Part shown: in pieces, positions 42,241 through 46,798 of the stretch
How the letters are laid out: every line of letters begins with the position of its first letter
Position numbering within the stretch: the stretch's first letter is position 1
From: Paenibacillus oleatilyticus
Lineage (GTDB): Bacteria; Bacillota; Bacilli; Paenibacillales; NBRC-103111
Assembly (NCBI RefSeq): GCF_018998565.1
Contig: NZ_JAHNZO010000047.1
Span: forward strand, 1-46,798
DNA: 46,798 nt
Reading direction: 5' to 3'
Notes under the pieces: model-generated
Database searches by the model: none
What the model was told of the DNA's origin: nothing
What the model saw: only the letters and a program-made list of their open reading frames with translations
Position numbers and translations under genes: made by a program

Positions 42241-42899
42241 AGGGTCATATCCCTTCTGTATGCTAGAAAAACCAATACAATATATGTAATGATCATTATC
42301 GGAACACTTATAAAAGTGGTATCGCGAAAAATGGAGAACAAGGTTAAAAACGCTATGATCGCAACGAATATAACAGAAAATATGACTACCAGATCGTGTT
42401 TCTTTATTTTATTTTTCATCATAAAATCATGGGGTGGAACGCTTATAAAACTAAATCCAGAGTTCATTCTATAAACTATGTACGATATGAGAAATGCTAT
42501 AGAAGCAGAGGTGAATTGAACAATATACGCAGAATATCCATTTGGCTGTTCCAAAACCTCTTTTGTGATAATATTTGTTGATGTAAAGAACATAAACACG
42601 AGAACGACCAACACTATATAACCGTAATATGTAAATGAAATTATAATAGCTCTCCAGTATTTTATTTTAAATATGTACCTGAAAAATAAGATATATAGGA
42701 TCATATGAGCCAAAATATCGTATACTTGAAATATGTCGAAATAAACTCTAATTAAATATGATAAAAAAGTAACTACAAAGGCAATGACGGTGATCTCCTT
42801 TATATACTCAAAATAAGGAAATCTAAAAGTTTTAAACATCAGGGCAAATAAAGCGTAAATTTCAAGAACGCCAAACAGCATATAATACACAAAATGCAT
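42237..42899 (-). CDS. Seven-helix membrane protein, resembling an AgrC sensor domain without a kinase
   Basis: 220 residues, very hydrophobic, with about seven predicted membrane helices (near residues 3-22, 33-52, 60-78, 82-106, 125-143, 168-190 and 195-212). There are short loops and a basic end (YRRDMTL). The length and helix count equal the sensor part of AgrC-type kinases, but no histidine or ATPase domain follows; the reading frame ends and agrB starts 4 bp earlier. It might be a peptide receptor or an inhibitor of the LytTR protein. No significant family was recognised by eye. GGGGAGAGG precedes the ATG, and the gene is first in the operon. Confidence 0.7.
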   Translation of the reverse strand: MHFVYYMLFGVLEIYALFALMFKTFRFPYFEYIKEITVIAFVVTFLSYLIRVYFDIFQVYDILAHMILYILFFRYIFKIKYWRAIIISFTYYGYIVLVVLVFMFFTSTNIITKEVLEQPNGYSAYIVQFTSASIAFLISYIVYRMNSGFSFISVPPHDFMMKNKIKKHDLVVIFSVIFVAIIAFLTLFSIFRDTTFISVPIMIITYIVLVFLAYRRDMTL

Positions 42900-43084
42900 A
42901 ACCTCTCCCCTTATCTCATCTTTTAGGGTTATCTCTTCTAGGTTTAATATACTGTATTGGAGTATCTTAGTAAATTGCCTTTTGACAAGAAAAACACTTT
43001 TACGAAACTACAAAAAAACAGCCCACTATGTAAAATAACAGTAGTTCCAAATATAAATTGAAATGGTAGATAATCGGAGAATGT

Positions 43085-43110
43085 TTGATGTATAATATTT
43101 CCTGTACAAT
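43085..43110 (+). promoter_or_regulatory. Promoter region of the holin-like toxin
   Basis: A perfect TATAAT at 43091 with a poor -35 (TAGATA, 18 bp), and TACAAT at 43105. Either would give a leader of about 45-60 nt to the toxin start. The gap from the Agr operon (42,900-43,161) has no gene. Confidence 0.45.
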
Positions 43111-43161
43111 AGAACGGCTTTATGGGCGGTCGGCTAGCCTCTCGGAAGGGAGGTGATGCCT

Positions 43162-43275
43162 GTGGAGGTTAAGGACACTTTGACACTCATGATCAATTTC
43201 GGTTCGCTTATTATCGCGCTGCTGACGTTGGTCGTGACTATCGTCTTGGTGCTTATCCAAAACAAAAAGAAATAG
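43162..43275 (+). CDS. Holin-like type I toxin (TxpA/BsrG-like small membrane peptide)
   Basis: 37 residues: an acidic head (VEVKDTLTLM), one hydrophobic helix (INFGSLIIALLTLVVTIVLV) and a lysine tail (LIQNKKK). This is the pattern of the Hol_Tox peptides produced by type I toxin-antitoxin loci in Bacillales. GTG at 43162 has a perfect GGGAGGTG with 8-nt spacing; an in-frame ATG at 43156 is the alternative but too close to that site. The 3' end lies inside a palindrome serving an antisense RNA. Probable membrane-disrupting toxin, by family knowledge. Confidence 0.75.
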   Translation: MEVKDTLTLMINFGSLIIALLTLVVTIVLVLIQNKKK

Positions 43276-43385
43276 ACCGCCCCCGGTAAGGTACGGTCTA
43301 TTCTGACTCACTTTACTTGAAAGCCGACTGCCTTTGAAGCAGCCTACTGTACTGGGGAGTCGTGTTGTGAGCACGGCTCCTTTTT
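43271..43385 (-). ncRNA. Probable RatA-like antisense antitoxin RNA
   Basis: On the minus strand AATAGACCG pairs with CGGTCTATT (43271/43294) and is followed by TTCTTTTTG, a good terminator that lies at the toxin stop codon. A minus-strand transcript beginning near 43,380 (TATACT -10 at about 43,388) would overlap the toxin mRNA 3' end, as RatA does with txpA. The start and promoter are inference. Confidence 0.45.
43356..43385 (+). terminator. Terminator of the toxin mRNA
   Basis: GGAGTCGTG-ttgtga-GCACGGCTCC (imperfect 9-bp stem) followed by TTTTT. It gives the toxin a 3' untranslated region of about 100 nt, in which antisense pairing would occur. Confidence 0.75.
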
Positions 43386-43505
43386 AGTATATACATACCA
43401 GTTAATACAAATACTTAACTTTACTTTATTTTACCAACTGCAAATTTATAAATCAATATAGAATTTATATGCGAACAAAATACGAACGCGAAACCGGAAA
43501 ATATC

Positions 43506-43534
43506 TTGACCCAATCAATGCCAAATCTTATTAT
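43506..43534 (+). promoter_or_regulatory. Sigma-A-type promoter for the lipoprotein gene
   Basis: TTGACC, 17-bp spacer, TATTAT. It ends about 50 bp before the lipoprotein ATG. The rest of 43,386-43,505 is AT-rich with no gene. Confidence 0.55.
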
Positions 43535-43584
43535 CAAACATGTAAGTATTTACGAAAATACCAAGTTAAAGGAGACGCAAAAAA

Positions 43585-44139
43585 ATGAGGAAATTGGGAC
43601 TTTGTTGTTTAATGGCCGCAATGACAATATCCATTACCGCTTGTGGGAAATCCGAACCGGCAAGTACGTCACCTGCACCAATAACCCAATCTGAACCAAA
43701 AAAAGAGCATGAACAAAAGGCCCCAGTACCGCAAAAGGAGCCCGAGCAAAAAGTTCCAGATTGGAAAAGCAGCATTGACGAAATTGCAAAGTCTGACAAG
43801 ACTCCAACGGAAAAATTCGACGAAGTCACCATTTTAGCAAGGAAGTACAAACCAGATGATAAAGAATTAAAAGAATTTGAAGCTTATATCATCAATGAAT
43901 ATAAGAACAAAAAATATTTAAATGACATAACCAACCATTCCTACATGTTGTCGAATATCTTCCGCGCTACAGTTGTCGAAAGACATTATAACGATAAAGA
44001 AAAGAAACCGATCGATTCGTTTTCTTTCGACTTTATTCAAAACTCTAAGTACACATATCGCGGTGTTGATAAAGTTGACAGTGAATCAGTAAAATCAAAT
44101 GAGAAGCAAATGGATAAGGCGCTCAAACAAATAAAATAG
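43585..44139 (+). CDS. Lipoprotein of unknown function
   Basis: 184 residues. Signal peptide with lipobox (MTISITAC, Cys at residue 20), then a Pro/Glu/Lys-rich linker of about 40 residues (PKKEHEQKAPVPQKEPEQK) and a charged helical domain (DEIAKSDKTPTEKFDEV, later NHSYMLSNIFRATVVERHY). Similar lipoproteins occur on phages and plasmids of Bacillales, but I cannot name a family. AAAGGAG is 9 nt before the ATG. AT-rich codon use matches the element. Confidence 0.8.
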   Translation: MRKLGLCCLMAAMTISITACGKSEPASTSPAPITQSEPKKEHEQKAPVPQKEPEQKVPDWKSSIDEIAKSDKTPTEKFDEVTILARKYKPDDKELKEFEAYIINEYKNKKYLNDITNHSYMLSNIFRATVVERHYNDKEKKPIDSFSFDFIQNSKYTYRGVDKVDSESVKSNEKQMDKALKQIK

Positions 44140-44204
44140 CCAATATCTAAGGGATAGTTACAATTTTTAACCAAAATTTACATCTTAGAAGGTGGCTTAG
44201 ACAC

Positions 44205-44468
44205 ATGAACCGATACCGTTTTGAAATCAGTGCGAATGGATTCCCATTAAAGAATCATTTTAGTTATCATGAAAATAGCGGACTTGAATACTGCAAAAAA
44301 TGGATGACTAGATTTCAAAAGCAGGTCGCAAATGTGCCAATCAAAATTGTTATATATGAACGGGAGAAGAAAAAGAACATTTGGGAATATTCTGGAGAAC
44401 CTTATTTGTATAAAAAGACTTTGATTAGAAAGCCTTTGGTCAAGAAAGACAATACAGAAGAAAAATAG
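44205..44468 (+). CDS. Hypothetical small basic protein
   Basis: 87 residues, no membrane segment, with a Lys-rich C-terminus (KKTLIRKPLVKKDNTEEK). An EISANGFPLKNHFSYHENSG opening and an aromatic-rich middle are visible; no family was recognised. AGAAGGTGG precedes the ATG. It is followed directly by a terminator and shares the strand with the lipoprotein gene 65 bp upstream. Confidence 0.6.
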   Translation: MNRYRFEISANGFPLKNHFSYHENSGLEYCKKWMTRFQKQVANVPIKIVIYEREKKKNIWEYSGEPYLYKKTLIRKPLVKKDNTEEK

Positions 44469-44496
44469 CAGCGAGGGTATCCCTCCTGCTATTTTT
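44464..44496 (+). terminator. Terminator, probably serving both convergent genes
   Basis: AATAGCA-gc-GAGGG-tat-CCCTC-ct-GCTATT followed by TTTT; it lies between the stops at 44,468 and 44,500. Confidence 0.8.
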
Positions 44497-44499
44497 GGG

Positions 44500-44919
44500 C
44501 TATTCTCTGTAAAATTGAATAAAGTCAGCCTGCTTAATTTCTTGATAGAGACTGTTCAAGTTAGAGGCGGTTTCTCTTACATAAACCGCTATTTTTTCTA
44601 TTTCATTTCCGGCATTAGTAACGATACGCATCACCTTATCTTCGATTTCATCACCTGTAAAGGAATACACATCAAGAAAATCGTCGGTATTGTACAAAAG
44701 GACTGTGTATTGGATACCGCTAAGAGGCCGGAATGTAAGTAGCCCATCTTTAGGCGGTATCTTTGTGCAATATTCGCATACGATTGTATGTTCGTTGCCA
44801 GTATCATCCAACAGCAACCCTTTATTTTTATCCAACGCGAACAGTTTTACGATAGTTCCCTCTATTTCTTCATAAACAACTCTGTCCCCGAGGTATAATC
44901 CGTACCATCCTCTACCCAT
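44500..44919 (-). CDS. Hypothetical protein, two-part domain
   Basis: 139 residues. The first half looks like a small beta-barrel (GRGWYGLYLGDRVVYEEIEGTI is typical) with two cysteines spaced Cys-x-x-Cys (CEYC), perhaps a metal site. The second half is helical (DKVMRIVTNAGNEIEKIAVYV, then ETASNLNSLYQEIKQADF). I do not recognise the family. AGGGGGG lies before the ATG at 44919. Convergent with the preceding gene. Confidence 0.65.
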   Translation of the reverse strand: MGRGWYGLYLGDRVVYEEIEGTIVKLFALDKNKGLLLDDTGNEHTIVCEYCTKIPPKDGLLTFRPLSGIQYTVLLYNTDDFLDVYSFTGDEIEDKVMRIVTNAGNEIEKIAVYVRETASNLNSLYQEIKQADFIQFYRE

Positions 44920-44960
44920 CAGTTTATCCCCCCTGCTCTTTTTTTGTGCTCCATCTTTTA

Positions 44961-45218
44961 TTATGAGCGAATTGACTTTAGCGCTTCGGCAGCCAGCCGC
45001 TCACGATGCAAGACAAGTTCGTTATCTCGCGATCCGGGCATTTGAACAGATAACTTATCAAGTGCTTTTTCTGCAATTTCAAGTTTAGAAAGAAGGTATT
45101 GAACCTCTATTTCTGATTCAGGAACTATCTCGCGTATCGGGATTTCTCCGTTTAATTCCCTTTCCGTTTGTATACGGTATTTATTCCGAATCATTTCTAA
45201 CATGTTCATTTCCGTCAT
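44961..45218 (-). CDS. Small helical protein, downstream of the RHH-like gene
   Basis: 85 residues, charged, mostly helical (EMIRNKYRIQTERELNGEI, VQYLLSKLEIAEKALDKLS). ATG at 45218 overlaps the upstream stop as ATGA; GGGAGGG is better placed for the in-frame ATG at 45209. Probably translated together with the DNA-binding-like gene. No family was recognised; the pairing suggests a possible toxin-antitoxin-like or regulator pair, which is inference. Confidence 0.6.
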   Translation of the reverse strand: MTEMNMLEMIRNKYRIQTERELNGEIPIREIVPESEIEVQYLLSKLEIAEKALDKLSVQMPGSRDNELVLHRERLAAEALKSIRS

Positions 45219-45421
45219 CCCTCCCGCTCTTTTTTGTCGCGCTCAACCTTCTCGTCTAACGCCTTGATGATGTAATCGTTCAAACTGACTCCTGCCTTTG
45301 TTGCAGCTTCTTCGTACACCGCTTTCCTGCCCTTTGGTACGTATGGATACAACCTATCGTAATTTGCCGCATTGTACTTGTTCTTGGCTCGCGTAGCTGC
45401 ACTACCCTTTTTCTCGTCCAA
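45215..45421 (-). CDS. Arc/MetJ-type ribbon-helix-helix-like protein
   Basis: 68 residues. After a basic start (KGSAATRAKNKYNAANYDRL) comes LYPYVPKGRKAVYEEAATKAG, a beta strand then a helix, and VSLNDYIIKALDEKVER, the second helix. This order is typical of small Arc-like DNA-binding proteins of phages and conjugative elements. The start is TTG at 45421 with AGGAGG 8 nt upstream; an earlier ATG at 45454 has no such site. Two palindromic operators lie directly upstream, so autoregulation is likely. Confidence 0.7.
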   Translation of the reverse strand: MDEKKGSAATRAKNKYNAANYDRLYPYVPKGRKAVYEEAATKAGVSLNDYIIKALDEKVERDKKEREG

Positions 45422-45460
45422 ATTGATCAGCCTCCTATAGATTATAGGATACATGCAGAA

Positions 45461-45480
45461 ATATACTAGCGCAAGTATAT
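45461..45480. promoter_or_regulatory. Operator copy 1
   Basis: ATATACT-agcgca-AGTATAT, 7-bp arms. Its inner 18 bp TATACTAGCGCAAGTATA match operator copy 2 at 14 of 18 positions or better, with a shared TATACTnnCGCnAGTATA core. It lies 40 bp upstream of the RHH-like gene start. Confidence 0.65.
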
Positions 45481-45486
45481 TTTCGT

Positions 45487-45515
45487 TGACATTATACTCA
45501 CGCGAGTATATAATA
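45487..45515 (+). promoter_or_regulatory. Consensus sigma-A promoter with operator copy 2 in its spacer
   Basis: TTGACA, exactly 17 bp, TATAAT: a perfect consensus. The spacer and the first -10 bases hold TATACTCACGCGAGTATA (45494-45511), the same palindrome as copy 1 with centres 32 bp apart (about three helical turns). A bound dimer pair would block this promoter, which should drive the small genes from 45558 rightward. Confidence 0.8.
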
Positions 45516-45557
45516 AGGATAGAAAGTTAAAGATAAGCTTTCTGAAAGGGTGATTAA

Positions 45558-45683
45558 ATGAAAGATTGGGTACTTCTTCTTACGGCTTTCGTACAATTAC
45601 TTACCGCAATGATCACACTACAAAATGGCCGAAAGAAAAGCAAAAAAGGAACCCCACGCCGCGCAGCCCGCAAACGTAAATAG
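45558..45683 (+). CDS. Very small membrane peptide with a basic tail
   Basis: 41 residues: DWVLLLTAFVQLLTAMITL forms one hydrophobic helix and the last 18 residues are strongly basic (GRKKSKKGTPRRAARKRK). GAAAGGGTG precedes the ATG. It resembles holin-like or toxin peptides in layout, but the tail is longer. It is the first gene after the consensus promoter. A GGAGAGG/CCTCTCC hairpin (45690-45717) without a T run follows. Confidence 0.6.
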   Translation: MKDWVLLLTAFVQLLTAMITLQNGRKKSKKGTPRRAARKRK

Positions 45684-45765
45684 GTTCCTCGGAGAGGTCG
45701 CTAGCGACGGCCTCTCCACCCAATCTTAACATATCGCAAGATTAAAATAAATGGAGGGATCAGGA

Positions 45766-45852
45766 ATGGACAAGCTCTTTTGGATCGTTTGGGTCCCGGT
45801 TTTAGCTCTCTCGTTGCTTGGATTTGTACAGGCTTGGAGGAATCGAAAATAG
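45766..45852 (+). CDS. Tiny membrane peptide
   Basis: 28 residues: MDKLFWIVWVPVLALSLLGF, one hydrophobic helix, ending QAWRNRK. GGAGGGATCAGGA is correctly placed before the ATG, and the next gene's ribosome site begins right after the stop, so it is probably translated. No family recognised. Confidence 0.5.
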   Translation: MDKLFWIVWVPVLALSLLGFVQAWRNRK

Positions 45853-45867
45853 TTGCTGGAGGTACGG

Positions 45868-46077
45868 ATGATGAATCAAATTCAGCAATCTTATGCGGCA
45901 GAGAAGATCAAGGTCGAGGAAATACATTCACTCAAAAACGATTTTAAGGAGCTTCAAAAGTTTTGGAGCACCGAATCCCTCGAACGCCAGGACGAAGCCG
46001 GACAGCAATACGCCAAGGGCGTGAGCTACGGGTTTAAGCTTGCGGCGGCGGTCATTGAAGCGAAGGAACCAAAATAG
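45868..46077 (+). CDS. Small phage-like hypothetical protein
   Basis: 69 residues, helical and charged (KIKVEEIHSLKNDFKELQKFW, then YAKGVSYGFKLAAAVIEAKEP). It starts at the first of two adjacent ATGs, with GGAGG 6 nt upstream. No family recognised, but the type is common in Paenibacillus prophages. It sits in a run of small plus-strand genes driven by the consensus promoter. Confidence 0.65.
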   Translation: MMNQIQQSYAAEKIKVEEIHSLKNDFKELQKFWSTESLERQDEAGQQYAKGVSYGFKLAAAVIEAKEPK

Positions 46078-46121
46078 CTAGGGGGCTTCGGCCCCCCGGA
46101 TAAATACGGGAGGTATGCAGG

Positions 46122-46292
46122 GTGAGGGCATACGTGATCCGTTACAACGATCCGCAGCATGGAACATGTTCAGCAGAAGTAACAGCCGGTACCGAAGCCG
46201 ATGCACGGGCGGACTTTAAAAGGCGCTTCCCGCAGGCTGACATTTTAGCATCATATGAAAAACCGGTGAAAAACATCGTCGTCGGACGGTAA
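46122..46292 (+). CDS. Small phage-like hypothetical protein
   Basis: 56 residues from a GTG start with GGGAGG 8 nt upstream: RAYVIRYNDPQHGTCSAEV, then GTEADARADFKRRFPQADIL. A strand-helix layout of the 'nucleotide-free' small beta-alpha kind seen in phage genes. It lies between two genes of similar size; no function is known. It is too short to be listed by simple length cut-offs. Confidence 0.6.
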   Translation: MRAYVIRYNDPQHGTCSAEVTAGTEADARADFKRRFPQADILASYEKPVKNIVVGR

Positions 46293-46310
46293 ACGCGAGG
46301 AGGATCGGAC

Positions 46311-46517
46311 ATGAAATGGAAACAGTATGTAATTTATATCGCGGGCAGCGAACGGATCGGTACAATACGCGAAACGTGCATAACCAAAGCCGTTAAGCAA
46401 TTCGTCAGTACACTCGACCGGCCCGCAAAGTATGAACTGTACAACAGGCACCACGCAACCGTTCGATACAACGATAATATTGGTCTCATGAATGACTTCT
46501 TGGTTATGGAAGCGTAA
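46311..46517 (+). CDS. Small phage-like hypothetical protein
   Basis: 68 residues (KWKQYVIYIAGSERIGTIRET, then YELYNRHHATVRYNDNIG). Same general layout as the preceding gene: a strand followed by a helix and two more strands. GAGGAGG is 6 nt before the ATG. Function unknown. It closes the run of small genes, with a strong hairpin downstream. Confidence 0.65.
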   Translation: MKWKQYVIYIAGSERIGTIRETCITKAVKQFVSTLDRPAKYELYNRHHATVRYNDNIGLMNDFLVMEA

Positions 46518-46585
46518 ATAGTTCCGCCTGACGAGGCCCGCGCGGAACGGGCCGAAACCTACCGGCACAAGCCGCTGAACGTAGA

Positions 46586-46621
46586 AAATCCCCGCCAGCC
46601 TTACGAAGCTGGCGGGGATTT
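46586..46621. terminator. Strong hairpin closing the small-gene run
   Basis: AAATCCCCGCCAGC pairs perfectly with GCTGGCGGGGATTT around an 8-nt loop. T residues follow only weakly (CGGTTT). Confidence 0.65.
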
Positions 46622-46648
46622 CGGTTTGATACACCCTTGCAGACTGTA

Positions 46649-46798
46649 TCATTTCAATGTGCGTAAGTAGCCTGAGCCGCGACATTCGTCGACTTCACTC
46701 CAATTCCAACATTGTATAGTGAGATAATAACCGTTCGATTTCGGCGCAGCAATCACCTCTCCTCCGGCTTCGCCACCTCTACGGCGGACTTCATGGTA
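46649..46798 (-). CDS. Possible 3' end of a gene running off the right edge
   Basis: One minus-strand frame is open from the edge to a TGA at 46649 (49 codons), ending NWSEVDECRGSGYLRTLK; the other two frames close quickly. The run is short and no family is recognised, so it could be chance. The strong hairpin at 46586 would then serve as its terminator. Confidence 0.25.
   Translation of the reverse strand, partial: YHEVRRRGGEAGGEVIAAPKSNGYYLTIQCWNWSEVDECRGSGYLRTLK

Noticed and set aside
43440..43500. LexA-like half sites (GAACaaaatacGAAC)
   Set aside because: They are direct rather than inverted and do not fit the Bacillus CGAAC-N4-GTTCG box.
46251..46685. Minus-strand open frame of 144 codons
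   Set aside because: Covers the antisense of two plus-strand genes with good ribosome sites and a terminator; no own start signal.

Overview
The window looks like a chromosome segment of a spore-forming Firmicute, most likely Paenibacillus or a close relative. This rests on the gene content: the dnaE-ytrH-ytrI-ytpI-ytoI neighbourhood, a GerA/GerB/GerC germinant receptor, YheC/YheD coat-associated ATP-grasp proteins, cotJABC, a YtvI-type permease, YitT, YfkAB and UppP. AGGAGG-type ribosome binding sites are strong, and GTG and TTG starts are common. The species call is inference.

Layout. 1-6.6 kb: 5' part of dnaE (minus), a divergent sporulation membrane pair ytrH/ytrI with ytpI, then ytoI and a small membrane gene on minus. 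6.7-9.6 kb: an acyltransferase and a DeoR-regulator/HAD-phosphatase pair. 9.6-13.2 kb: a complete gerA-B-C type operon with 4-bp overlaps. 13.4-20.0 kb: five tandem YheC/YheD-type ATP-grasp genes, interrupted by three 41-bp hairpin repeats. 20.1-20.35 kb: a 250-bp imperfect palindrome ending in a terminator. 20.4-22.8 kb: a HAD phosphatase, a 680-bp stretch without a clear gene, and cotJABC. 23.1-27.7 kb: probable yfkAB-CorC/HlyC-YtvI-YitT operon. 27.8-30.4 kb: HxlR regulator, HD-GYP protein, uppP. 30.5-34.5 kb: yunD, a small molybdopterin-domain-like protein, and a divergent moaD-moaE fusion with a MoeB/ThiF enzyme. 34.6-40.1 kb: a second HD-GYP protein, an NlpC/P60 lipoprotein, a small secreted protein, an AlkC/AlkD-like repair protein, a peroxiredoxin-like protein and a Crp/Fnr regulator.

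From about 40.2 kb to the right edge the DNA becomes visibly AT-rich and accessory. The junction carries what reads as the last ten codons of sufB (IKFEMEGSIG-stop) followed by a strong terminator, as expected of an attachment-site scar left by an element that entered the 3' end of sufB. Inside the element is a tightly coupled operon: a seven-helix membrane protein without a kinase domain, an AgrB-like peptide protease, a 35-residue cysteine-free peptide and a stand-alone LytTR DNA-binding protein. It is followed by two small unknown genes. Further right are a holin-like type I toxin with a probable antisense RNA, a lipoprotein, several phage-like small genes, a ribbon-helix-helix-like regulator next to two copies of an 18-bp operator around a consensus sigma-A promoter, and a run of very small genes.

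The Agr/LytTR operon is the best candidate for a little-described system. Its parts suggest peptide signalling that uses AgrB processing but bypasses a histidine kinase and phosphorelay, with a membrane receptor acting directly on a LytTR regulator as in the LytTR regulatory systems (HdrRM, BrsRM) of streptococci. That mechanism is inference; the gene content and overlaps are read from the sequence.
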